This document shows, piece after piece, positions 30,176-39,526 of a stretch of 45,501 nt of DNA. A program made the translations under genes and the position numbers. The DNA lies in contig JAAYPG010000145.1 of assembly GCA_012519905.1 (NCBI GenBank), forward strand, positions 1 to 45,501, read 5' to 3'. The DNA comes from Clostridiales bacterium. Its GTDB lineage: Bacteria > Bacillota > Clostridia > Lachnospirales > Lachnospiraceae. How positions within the stretch are numbered: the first letter of the stretch is position 1; each line of letters starts with the position of its first letter. Under the pieces are notes generated by a model. The model did no database searches and had not been told where the DNA came from. It saw only the letters and a list, made by a program, of their open reading frames with translations.

Positions 30176-31441
30176 CTATAACCCCAACTCTTCAGGGCTG
30201 GATATTCTACCTGTTACAGCACTGGCGGCTGCTACCGCTGGACTGGCCAAATAAATCTCCGATTCAATATGGCCCATACGACCTACAAAGTTACGGTTAG
30301 TAGTTGATACAGCCCGTTCTCCTTCAGCCAAGACTCCCATATGGCCTCCCAGACAGGGCCCACAGGTAGGTGTGCTTACTACTGCGCCTGCTTTAATAAA
30401 CGTTGACAACAACCCTTCCTCAAGGGCCTGAAGATAGATTTTTTGAGTAGCAGGAAATATAATGACACGGATACCCTTTGCCACTTTTCTTCCCTCTAGC
30501 ACCTTAGCAGCTATTCGTAAATCATCAAGTCTTCCATTAGTACAAGAGCCAATGACTACTTGGTCTATCTTAATATCTTCGATATTGTCAACAGTGTAAG
30601 TATTTTCTGGTAGATGCGGGAAAGCAACTGTAGGCTTTATAGCAGATAAATCTATCTCATATATGCTATCATATACTGCATCCTCATCAGCTTTATATAT
30701 GGTATAAGGCTTTGTGGAGTGCTCATCCATATAACTGATAGTTTTCTCATCCACTGGGAATATACCATTCTTAGCTCCGGCTTCTATGGCCATATTTGCT
30801 ATAGTAAAGCGATCATCCATGCCTAGATATTCAATACCATCACCAACAAACTCCATGGACTTATACCTAGCACCGTCTACTCCTATCATCCCAATTATAT
30901 GTAGGATAATATCCTTGCCACTAACCCATTTGGATGGCCTTCCTGTTAGGATAAAGCGTATAGCAGACGGCACCTTAAACCAGGCCTGACCTGTAGCCAT
31001 TCCTGCAGCCATATCTGTACTTCCTACACCTGTAGAAAAAGCCCCCAGGGCACCATAGGTACAGGTATGAGAATCTGCTCCAATTACCAAATCTCCTGCT
31101 ACTACTAGGCCCTTCTCTGGAAGAAGCGCATGCTCAATACCCATTTCACCTATTTCAAAATAATTAGTAATATCATGCTCCATAGCAAAGTCCCTCATAC
31201 ATTTACAGTTCTGAGCAGACTTAATATCCTTATTTGGGGTGAAATGATCTGGAACCAAAGCTATTTTATCCTTATCAAATACCTTCTTGCTATTAAGCTT
31301 CTCCATTTCCTTTATAGCCACAGGGGCTGTGATATCATTTCCAAGAACAAGGTCTAAATTAACCTCAATTAATTGACCTGCACTGACCTGCTCAAGACCC
31401 GCATGAGCAGCCAGAATCTTCTGAGTCATTGTCATTCCCAT
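30176..31441 (-). CDS. leuC: 3-isopropylmalate dehydratase large subunit
   Basis: 421 aa; [57 protein letters not shown]. Confidence 0.96.
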   Translation of the reverse strand: MGMTMTQKILAAHAGLEQVSAGQLIEVNLDLVLGNDITAPVAIKEMEKLNSKKVFDKDKIALVPDHFTPNKDIKSAQNCKCMRDFAMEHDITNYFEIGEMGIEHALLPEKGLVVAGDLVIGADSHTCTYGALGAFSTGVGSTDMAAGMATGQAWFKVPSAIRFILTGRPSKWVSGKDIILHIIGMIGVDGARYKSMEFVGDGIEYLGMDDRFTIANMAIEAGAKNGIFPVDEKTISYMDEHSTKPYTIYKADEDAVYDSIYEIDLSAIKPTVAFPHLPENTYTVDNIEDIKIDQVVIGSCTNGRLDDLRIAAKVLEGRKVAKGIRVIIFPATQKIYLQALEEGLLSTFIKAGAVVSTPTCGPCLGGHMGVLAEGERAVSTTNRNFVGRMGHIESEIYLASPAVAAASAVTGRISSPEELGL

Positions 31442-31458
31442 CTTTATACCTCCTTATT

Positions 31459-31490
31459 GGTACCAGGTACAAAAATCGGTACCTGGTAAC
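31459..31490. repeat. GTACC-type inverted repeat between leuB and leuC
   Basis: ggtaccaggtac aaaaatcg gtacctggtaac, 11/12 bp arms. Confidence 0.8.
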
Positions 31491-31493
31491 GCA

Positions 31494-32576
31494 CTAAATC
31501 TCATCAGCTATCAAATCGCCCATCCTATCACATCCAACCAGACTTTTATCTGGTGACATGATGTCGATTGTTCTATATCCCTTCTTAAGTACTTCCTTAA
31601 CGGCCGCTTCCACTATATCGGCTTCCTTATCAAGCTCAAATGAATATCTTAGCATCATGGCTGCTGAAAGAATGGTTGCGATGGGATTAGCCTTGTTCTG
31701 ACCTGCTATATCAGGTGCAGATCCATGGCTGGGTTCATATAGGCCAAGCTTAGATTCACCAAGGCTTGCACTGGCTAGCATACCTATAGAACCTGTAACC
31801 ATACTAGCCTCATCAGAAAGTATATCTCCAAACATATTTTCAGTAAGTATAACATCAAACTGTCTAGGGTCCTTAACTATCTGCATAGCGCAATTATCAA
31901 CCAGCATATCTGTTAATTCCACATCAGGATATTCCTCTGCCACTTCCTTGGTTACCTGTCTCCATAATCTAGAGGAATCCAGTACATTAGCCTTATCCAC
32001 ACTACAGACTTTCTTTCTTCTTTTCCTTGCTATTTCAAATGCTTTTCTTGCAATTCTGGCAATTTCATTTTCGTTATATACCAAGGTATCTGTGGCAGTT
32101 CTAAGACCATCAACTTCCCTGGTACATCTATCACCAAAGTACAATCCCCCTGTCAACTCTCTCATTACAACAAAATCAAAGCCATCACCTATTATGTCTT
32201 CTCTTAAGGGACAGGCACTTTTTAACTCATTAAATAGGATAGCGGGCCTGATATTGGCAAATAGATTAAGCCCCTTACGTATAGCCAGAAGCCCTGCCTC
32301 CGGTCTAAGATTCGGTGCTAGATCATACCAGCTAGTCTTACCCACATCTCCACCTACAGCACCTAGAAGCACAGAATCACTGTTCTTAGCAGTCTGAAGA
32401 GCTTCATCTGTAAGGGGGACTCCCGTAGCATCGATGGAAACCCCACCCATAAGGACTTCGGTATAGCTAAAGCTATGACCATACTTTGCTCCTACAGCGT
32501 CAAGTACTTTTCTTGCCTCTCTAATAATCTCAGGTCCGATACCGTCTCCGGGAATTACAGCAATATTAAAATCCAT
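31494..32576 (-). CDS. leuB: 3-isopropylmalate dehydrogenase
   Basis: 360 aa; IAVIPGDGIGPEIIREARKVLDAV, ENMFGDILSDEASMVTGSIGML, YEPSHGSAPDIAGQNKANPIA. Confidence 0.96.
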   Translation of the reverse strand: MDFNIAVIPGDGIGPEIIREARKVLDAVGAKYGHSFSYTEVLMGGVSIDATGVPLTDEALQTAKNSDSVLLGAVGGDVGKTSWYDLAPNLRPEAGLLAIRKGLNLFANIRPAILFNELKSACPLREDIIGDGFDFVVMRELTGGLYFGDRCTREVDGLRTATDTLVYNENEIARIARKAFEIARKRRKKVCSVDKANVLDSSRLWRQVTKEVAEEYPDVELTDMLVDNCAMQIVKDPRQFDVILTENMFGDILSDEASMVTGSIGMLASASLGESKLGLYEPSHGSAPDIAGQNKANPIATILSAAMMLRYSFELDKEADIVEAAVKEVLKKGYRTIDIMSPDKSLVGCDRMGDLIADEI

Positions 32577-32713
32577 GAAAGCTTTCCTCCTGAACGCATT
32601 TTCTTATTGTTATTTTATCACATTTGCAATATAATTGAAATACATATTAATAATGCCTGTTATAACCTATAGTTATGATGCGAAACTGAAGAAACTCTAA
32701 GGAAGGAAATGAA

Positions 32714-33601
32714 ATGAATAATTTATCCTTATATTATGTATTTAACTGCGTGGCAGAGACGGGAAACATCTCACAGGCCGCCAAACTTCTATATGTGAGC
32801 CAACCCGCTGTCAGCAAAGCAATATCTAGCCTTGAGGAAAGTATGGGCCTGACCTTGTTCATAAGAAACTCTAGGGGAGTTAGGCTTACTGAAGAAGGAC
32901 AACTTCTATATCAATATACCAAGGAGGCTTTTGATATCTTAAAGCGGGGCGAGAAGCGGCTGACACATATGAAGGAGCTGGGGGTGGGACACCTTAGAAT
33001 TGGAGTCAGCTCCACCCTATGTAAATATGTCCTGCTGCCCTATCTTAATCGCTTCCTTAAAGCCTATCCTCATATAAAGATTACTATAGAAAGTCAATCC
33101 ACTATTCATACCTTAAAGCAACTTGAAAGCAATGCTCTTGACATAGGTCTCGTTGCAAAGCCCTCTAATCAAAAGATGTATGAATTTATTTCGCTATATG
33201 ATATAGAGGATGTCTTTGTCGCTACAATTGACTACCTGGAAAACCTTCGCTTGAGAGAAAAAAATAAGGATATATTCTCTGTAGCCAATATTATGCTACT
33301 AGATGAAGAGAATATATCCCGCATGTATATCGATGAATATTTTAAAGAAAATAATATACATCCACAACAGGTTCTTGAGGTTAGTAGTATGGATCTACTT
33401 ATCGAGTTTGCAAAAACAGGAATAGGAGTGGGCTGTGTAGTAAAGGAATTTATTACTGATGAGCTTGAAAGTGGTCAATTAAGGCAGATCCCCTTAAAAA
33501 AGCCCATAAACAAAAGAGAGATAGGCTTTTGCTATAATAAAGCCGCCTATCTCTCAGATTCTATGACAAAACTTATTGATTTTATGAAGTTATCTACATA
33601 G
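32714..33601 (+). CDS. LysR family transcriptional regulator, divergent from leuBCD
   Basis: 295 aa; N-terminal HTH NISQAAKLLYVSQPAVSKAISSLEESMGLTLFIRNSRGVRLTEEG and substrate-binding domain. Confidence 0.93.
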   Translation: MNNLSLYYVFNCVAETGNISQAAKLLYVSQPAVSKAISSLEESMGLTLFIRNSRGVRLTEEGQLLYQYTKEAFDILKRGEKRLTHMKELGVGHLRIGVSSTLCKYVLLPYLNRFLKAYPHIKITIESQSTIHTLKQLESNALDIGLVAKPSNQKMYEFISLYDIEDVFVATIDYLENLRLREKNKDIFSVANIMLLDEENISRMYIDEYFKENNIHPQQVLEVSSMDLLIEFAKTGIGVGCVVKEFITDELESGQLRQIPLKKPINKREIGFCYNKAAYLSDSMTKLIDFMKLST

Positions 33602-34037
33602 GAGGAGATATATATGGTGGAACTACATCCACTAGATAATCAGCGGACACATACCTAATCTCATCCTTATACAAGATTTTGGCCCATTCCCCTTCAATAG
33701 AGATCACATCAATTGCTTCAGTATGAACTAAAAATCCTACAACATTATCCTCATCTGTGGTAGGTGAGGATCTTACATTTAGAATAGCCCCATATGTGCT
33801 GAGCTTAACATACTTAGTAGTAGTCTCACCCACATATACTGGTTCATCCTCATCAGGGGTCTCAACCGGTTCATCGAAATCATCTACGGGGTCATCCTCT
33901 ATATCTAAGTAATCATCTTCGTCTATATATTCCGGTGCCTGTGTGGGTATGAAATTAGTCTCTTTATCATTACCCTTACAAGCTGTTAAAATCAGTACTG
34001 CTATTATCATTACTATATACGCTAAACTCTTTTTCAT
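33594..34037 (-). CDS. SH3-domain lipoprotein with acidic linker
   Basis: 147 aa; lipobox ILTAC; acidic EYIDEDDYLDIEDDPVDDFDEP; ILNVRSSPTTDEDNVVGFL SH3b. Confidence 0.85.
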   Translation of the reverse strand: MKKSLAYIVMIIAVLILTACKGNDKETNFIPTQAPEYIDEDDYLDIEDDPVDDFDEPVETPDEDEPVYVGETTTKYVKLSTYGAILNVRSSPTTDEDNVVGFLVHTEAIDVISIEGEWAKILYKDEIRYVSADYLVDVVPPYISPPM

Positions 34038-34065
34038 GTTATATCACTCCAACCATACTTACATT

Positions 34066-34158
34066 CTGTACCGGGTACAGGAACGGGTACCTATATTATC
34101 ATAGCATAATTATCTCGGAGTTCCAACAGCAAATTTTAAAATTTTGTACCCGGTACAG
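34066..34158. repeat. 93-bp element bounded by 14-bp inverted GTACC palindromes
   Basis: CTGTACCGGGTACA (34066-34079) and its exact reverse complement TGTACCCGGTACAG (34145-34158). Confidence 0.85.
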
Positions 34159-34172
34159 TAATAGGGTTAGAT

Positions 34173-36794
34173 TTACAGATTCTCGTTTCTTATGCCATCC
34201 ATAATGTTTTCTTCTCTAATTTTACTCATGGAATACATCATACTGATAAATACCACTATAAATACACTTAAAATACTAACTAATATGCTTTTATATGGTA
34301 GGTAGAAACCCATTTCCACTCCATTCTCGATTGATTTATAGATTAGATAGGTAACCCCAATTGAAGCCGGAAGTCCATATAGTAATGCCTTTAGTCCATA
34401 AAATATACATTCATAGTTTAGCATTTTATTAAAACTGCTATTTGTCATTCCTACGGATTTTAGCATAGCAAATTCCCGCCTTCTTAAATTTACATTGGTT
34501 GATATGGTATTAAAGACATTTGCTATGGTTATTAAGGATATTAGCACAATGAATCCGTATGCAAATACTGTTATGATAGTGATGATATTTCGACTGCTCT
34601 GTATTTGGTCTGCTATATTTTGTACATTAATAGACAAGACCCCTCCTGCCTTTATTATATTTTCAGCTTTAATAATAGTTTTCATAGGATCATTTGCGGC
34701 AAATAGCATTTTCTCAACATACCACTGATCCTTTAGCACCGAAAAGCTTGTATCCAGCTGCTTCTCATCTAGAATCATTATTAAGGAATTCCAATAGGAG
34801 TAATCTTCCACTCCAAATGGAGTCAGGTCAGCATATGCAGCTATATCAACATCAATTTCCTTTGTTTCACCGTCCTTATCTGAATACTCGATTACTAATG
34901 AATCAAGGGACTTATCCTTAATTATATTCGTATTATTAAATCTATTTTCTATTGGATTATAATAATGTTGATTATCTATTATTATTGCCGATTTTCTATC
35001 ACTATCTAATATATTACTCTCTTTAATTCCGACTTCATCCAAATACTCTAAAAATGTATCATGATCCACACTATAGATATTAACTTCTACACTAAGCTCA
35101 TCCATATCATTTCCATCACTATACTGCACCATTCTATTATAGTGGTCACTGGCTATATATTCTTTGTCTATCGTAGTGGATAAATTAAATACTTTAGTTA
35201 ATGAGCCCTGCTTGATATCATCTAATTCCAGAACTTCCTTATATATAGCCCTGTCTATATCTTCTACTTCTGCCATATCATTTCTATATCTACTGAATAC
35301 AAAATCATAATCTGTATCCTCATACACATTATCAACACTGTCCTTAAGATACATACCAAATGCTGAAGCGGATACGAACAAAACAACGCTGATAAATAGC
35401 GATATAACTGTACTTCTATAGCGACGACGATTCCTTTTTAGGTTCTTTAGGGCTATATCCCCTTCCAATCCAAATAGCTTTCGTGTAATCTTTGATGTCT
35501 TTACACTCTTAGATGTAAGCTTGATATCGATAGTCTGCCTTATAGCATCCATTGCAGAAATCCTCTTGCTACGTCTAGCTGGTATATATGCAGATATAAG
35601 AATTGTGATTAAAGCAAGCAATACTGCACTTATTATTGCTGGTGGCGATACAGACAAGGATAAGGTAATATTATAATCAGCGGGTAGGAAGGTGATTAGC
35701 TGGTTTCTCAGAATATAAAGAGTAGTGCCAATACCAGCTATACCCGCTAAGACCCCTAAGGGAATACCAATCACTGCTATAACTATGGATTCAAAGAAAA
35801 TGGAGTTCCTTCTCTGTACAGCTGTTGCCCCTGCAGAGGATAATAAGCCAAACTGCTTGACCCTTTCACTTAATGATATAGAGAAGGAATTATATATAAG
35901 AGAAATTGAACCCACCATAATAAGTGCTATTAGTATGGCTCCTAAGCTGTATAAAACCTTATTGTAGCCACTATTGGGGCTGATGCCCATATATCTTAAT
36001 AGCTCACTATTGTAATCAAATTCTTCTGTGTCTAATTCACTGGCTAGATTCTCAATTAGTGATAACACTTGTCTAGGTCTCATCGCTTTTACATAGGCAT
36101 TAAGCTTCCTGTTATCCATATCATCCAGATTCATCCTGCTGATAATTGTATATCCAGGATTGCTGTAATTCTCAAATTCAAAGGCTAGTCGTTTACTGAT
36201 GCCTACAACTGTAAATGTCCTGCTCTCCTTAACATCCAGGGATTCGATTATTTCATTGTTCTCACCAATATAATAATCTTTCATATCCGTTACGACTGTT
36301 CCGTCATCCAGTACCCTATCCCCTATATCTAAGGTAAGCTTATCTCCAAGGTTAAACTGTACTCCACCATTGGTTTCAATGTGCTCTGAAATCAGTATTT
36401 CATCATCAGCTTGAGGAAGTCTTCCGCTAACCAACCTAATAGGCAGGGTGTCAAAAGCTGTATCATCAATCTCTAATAAGCGCAGGTAGGGCTTATAGGT
36501 ATTAAGACTACCATCCAGCATGGCAAAGCCTTTCAAATGGGTCAAGGCAACCTTTTCTAAGCTATCATTTTCCATTAGAGAGCTATGTCCCTCAGTATCT
36601 ATATTATAAAGGACACCATGCCAATCACCCTTGTCAGCAATAGTATAATCTAAGATATAGTTCTGAAGACTGGATATAAATGTAGTTACCGCTGTTATCA
36701 TAGATGCTGATAGGATTACTCCGATAATTGTGACTATGGTACGGGTTTTATTCTTTATCAATCCTTTTAAAGTTACCTTATTCATTATATTCAT
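34173..36794 (-). CDS. FtsX-type ABC transporter permease
   Basis: 873 aa; two FtsX-like TM blocks and large non-TM insert regions; adjacent to its ATPase. Confidence 0.9.
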   Translation of the reverse strand: MNIMNKVTLKGLIKNKTRTIVTIIGVILSASMITAVTTFISSLQNYILDYTIADKGDWHGVLYNIDTEGHSSLMENDSLEKVALTHLKGFAMLDGSLNTYKPYLRLLEIDDTAFDTLPIRLVSGRLPQADDEILISEHIETNGGVQFNLGDKLTLDIGDRVLDDGTVVTDMKDYYIGENNEIIESLDVKESRTFTVVGISKRLAFEFENYSNPGYTIISRMNLDDMDNRKLNAYVKAMRPRQVLSLIENLASELDTEEFDYNSELLRYMGISPNSGYNKVLYSLGAILIALIMVGSISLIYNSFSISLSERVKQFGLLSSAGATAVQRRNSIFFESIVIAVIGIPLGVLAGIAGIGTTLYILRNQLITFLPADYNITLSLSVSPPAIISAVLLALITILISAYIPARRSKRISAMDAIRQTIDIKLTSKSVKTSKITRKLFGLEGDIALKNLKRNRRRYRSTVISLFISVVLFVSASAFGMYLKDSVDNVYEDTDYDFVFSRYRNDMAEVEDIDRAIYKEVLELDDIKQGSLTKVFNLSTTIDKEYIASDHYNRMVQYSDGNDMDELSVEVNIYSVDHDTFLEYLDEVGIKESNILDSDRKSAIIIDNQHYYNPIENRFNNTNIIKDKSLDSLVIEYSDKDGETKEIDVDIAAYADLTPFGVEDYSYWNSLIMILDEKQLDTSFSVLKDQWYVEKMLFAANDPMKTIIKAENIIKAGGVLSINVQNIADQIQSSRNIITIITVFAYGFIVLISLITIANVFNTISTNVNLRRREFAMLKSVGMTNSSFNKMLNYECIFYGLKALLYGLPASIGVTYLIYKSIENGVEMGFYLPYKSILVSILSVFIVVFISMMYSMSKIREENIMDGIRNENL

Positions 36795-37471
36795 TACCTA
36801 ATCACCTCGTCCTTAGCAATTCGGCCATCCTCAATGCTGATAATCCTATTTGCCTGTAATGCGATTTTCTCGTCATGGGTAATGATAATCAAGGTTTGAT
36901 TGTATTTCTGGTTATATAGCTTTAGTAGGCTAATTATTTCTTCACTATTCTTACTATCCAGATTTCCGGTAGGCTCATCGGCTAACACTATGGCAGGATT
37001 ATTAACTAGGGCACGTCCAATGGATACCCTCTGCTGTTGTCCCCCTGAAAGCTGATTAGGCAGATGCTCCAATCTGTCCCCTACACCTAGGGTGGCTATT
37101 AACTCCTGCAACTCCTCCCTTTTTACTGCTCTATCATCAAGTAGTAATGGCAAGGTGATATTTTCCTCAACATTTAGAACTGGTATCAGGTTATAAAACT
37201 GATATATAAGACCTATTTGCCTTCGTCTAAATATTGCCAGCTTAGTTTCATTAAGATCATAAATATCAGTTCCATCGATGTATACCTTACCTGATGTAGG
37301 AGTATCTACCCCTCCAAGCATGTGTAAAAGGGTGGATTTGCCAGAACCTGATGGTCCTATTATAGCGATAAACTCTCCTTTTTCTACTGTAAATGAAACA
37401 TGGTCCAGGGCCGTAACGGCCGTATCGCCTTTGCCGTATATCTTTGTTAGATTCTCAACGCGTAATATCTC
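36794..37471 (-). CDS. ABC transporter ATP-binding protein (MacB/BceA-like)
   Basis: MEILRVENLTKIYGKGDTAVTALDHVSFTVEKGEFIAIIGPSGSGKSTLLHMLGGVD, LSGGQQQRVSIGRAL, LADEPTGNLDS. Confidence 0.94.
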   Translation of the reverse strand, partial: EILRVENLTKIYGKGDTAVTALDHVSFTVEKGEFIAIIGPSGSGKSTLLHMLGGVDTPTSGKVYIDGTDIYDLNETKLAIFRRRQIGLIYQFYNLIPVLNVEENITLPLLLDDRAVKREELQELIATLGVGDRLEHLPNQLSGGQQQRVSIGRALVNNPAIVLADEPTGNLDSKNSEEIISLLKLYNQKYNQTLIIITHDEKIALQANRIISIEDGRIAKDEVIR

Positions 37472-37596
37472 CATATATTTTTTCATCCCTTCTTTGCTTC
37501 TAGAGTTCTTACTTCATTAAAGAGTATACAATACAGAGATGACAGCTCGGTGACTATAAATCTTACAAAATTGTCACTTTATTACTGTTAATATAA

Positions 37597-38601
37597 TCAT
37601 ATAACCGATTTGTATAACCTGATAACAAAGCTACTTCCCTTGCCCAACTCACTTTTAACCTGAATATCCCCCTGCTGACTCTTAATAATACTATAGGACA
37701 TGGCAAGTCCAATTCCCACGCTATCGGACGAGGCATTTTGACCACGATAAAAGCGAGTAAATATATGGGGTAAATCCTCTCTTCTAATACCTATCCCATT
37801 ATCTGATATATTAATCTCAGAGTATAAGATATTGTCTTGAACCGATAGGCTTATATGACCATTCTTAGGAGTATGCTCAATACAGTTTTTAAGAATATTA
37901 ATAAGAGCTTCTCTAGTCCACATCTCATCACATAATATTTCAAGATTACCGGCTGATTTAGTGTAGGTGATACCCTTTACCTCCATAGGAATTAGGAATG
38001 GGGAGATCGCACTCTCTAACAGCTTTGATGCTGAAATGCTAGTCTTTTTCATCTTAACAACACCGGCATCTAGCTTGGACATTTTAAGAAGAGATGCTAC
38101 AAGCCAGTCTATACGCTCTAATTGAGCATTTATAAGATTGGTGAATTCATATCTCTTGTCCCTGGGAAGCTTCTCATCTTGAAGTAGGTCCACCATCATC
38201 ATCATGGAAGTTAGGGGTGTCTTAAGCTGATGGGATATTTCTGCCATTTGATTAGATAGTAATATCTTATCACGCTGTAATAGCTCATTGTATTCAGTAA
38301 GCATCAAGGTCACCTTATATATCTCACTTTTTAGAATGCTCAGCTCTCCTTCTTTGTTATCACGAATATCCATTGAGCAATCACCAGCGGATACTTTTCT
38401 TAAATACTCAGCCAGGTCTCTAAGATCCCTATATCGCCTTATGGTAAATGCTTGAAATATTAGGCACAAGAAAAAAACCGTAATCAATACCATGAGTCCG
38501 GCCCATACATTTAAGGAAAAGCCTATTATAGACAATATGATAGTAATAGCAAATATTATCATACATGCTTGCTTTACCTCTTTGTTCCTAATATAGTGCA
38601 T
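37597..38601 (-). CDS. sensor histidine kinase
   Basis: 334 aa; two N-terminal TM helices with a very short loop, HAMP-like region, ISHQLKTPLTS H-box, HATPase DNGIGI. Confidence 0.93.
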   Translation of the reverse strand: MHYIRNKEVKQACMIIFAITIILSIIGFSLNVWAGLMVLITVFFLCLIFQAFTIRRYRDLRDLAEYLRKVSAGDCSMDIRDNKEGELSILKSEIYKVTLMLTEYNELLQRDKILLSNQMAEISHQLKTPLTSMMMMVDLLQDEKLPRDKRYEFTNLINAQLERIDWLVASLLKMSKLDAGVVKMKKTSISASKLLESAISPFLIPMEVKGITYTKSAGNLEILCDEMWTREALINILKNCIEHTPKNGHISLSVQDNILYSEINISDNGIGIRREDLPHIFTRFYRGQNASSDSVGIGLAMSYSIIKSQQGDIQVKSELGKGSSFVIRLYKSVI

Positions 38602-38652
38602 AAATTTACTCCCTTTGTCTTATATTCTAAGTCCTGTATCTAATATCAATAT

Positions 38653-39327
38653 CTAGATTCGATATCCAAGACCTCTTTCTGTTTTTATAATAGTTGGGTT
38701 CTGAGGGTCATCCTCAATTTTCTCCCGCAGACGCTTGATATAGACTGTTAAGGTATTATCATTAACAAATTCACCTGATACATCCCATATGCTTTCCAGA
38801 AGCTGATTTCTCGTGATAACATGTCCTTCATTGTTAATTAAGGTTAGAAATAGTCTATACTCCAAGGCTGTCAAAAACAAGTCCTCACCTTTCTTTCTTA
38901 CCTTTCCTTCGCTAATATTGACCTCTACATCGCCATAATGTAACACCTGGTTATCCTCATGCTTCTTCCCGCTTCTACGAAGTACGCTTCGAATTCTGGA
39001 TTGTAATTCTCTAATACGAAAGGGCTTGGTAATATAATCATCTCCGCCTATATCAAGCCCCATGACCACACTACCCTCATCATCCCTAGCAGTCAAAAAG
39101 ATCACAGGCACATCTTTTATCTCCTTTACTAGCTTGCACAGCTCAAAACCATTACCATCAGGTAATGAAATATCAAGAAGAGCAATATCGAACTCCTCCT
39201 TCATAATTGCATGCTTAGCGGTGCTTGCATTACTACAGACAATCACCTCATAATTTTCTTGACTCAGTGAGTAGTCCAATCCCAAAGCTATAGCCTCATC
39301 ATCCTCTACCAATAATAACCTCTTCAT
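38653..39327 (-). CDS. OmpR-family response regulator
   Basis: 224 aa; LLVEDDEAIALGLDYSL, DISLPDGNG, winged-helix C-terminus. Confidence 0.94.
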   Translation of the reverse strand: MKRLLLVEDDEAIALGLDYSLSQENYEVIVCSNASTAKHAIMKEEFDIALLDISLPDGNGFELCKLVKEIKDVPVIFLTARDDEGSVVMGLDIGGDDYITKPFRIRELQSRIRSVLRRSGKKHEDNQVLHYGDVEVNISEGKVRKKGEDLFLTALEYRLFLTLINNEGHVITRNQLLESIWDVSGEFVNDNTLTVYIKRLREKIEDDPQNPTIIKTERGLGYRI

Positions 39328-39469
39328 ATACTTAACCTTTCCTAGATCTAACAGTATTCATCTGATATACATAATAACCGCCAATAAGGAGGCAGTGTAT
39401 TAAAATATCTCCTATATTCTATCATATATTTTTGCCAAATACTAACATTAATATATATGATATAAACAA

Positions 39470-39504
39470 TGCCAGCTACCAAATCTGCTTTTTGGTAGCT
39501 GGCA
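39470..39504 (-). terminator. terminator of the ABC exporter operon
   Basis: tgccagctaccaaa/tttggtagctggca 14-bp perfect arms, modest T tail. Confidence 0.6.
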
Positions 39505-39526
39505 CTCTTCTATTAGTCCTTCTCAA

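Noticed and set aside
31442-31493. GGTACC hairpin before leuC as a T-box remnant
   Set aside because: It is a symmetric palindrome without T-box context and is better explained as the GTACC repeat family also seen at 34066-34158.
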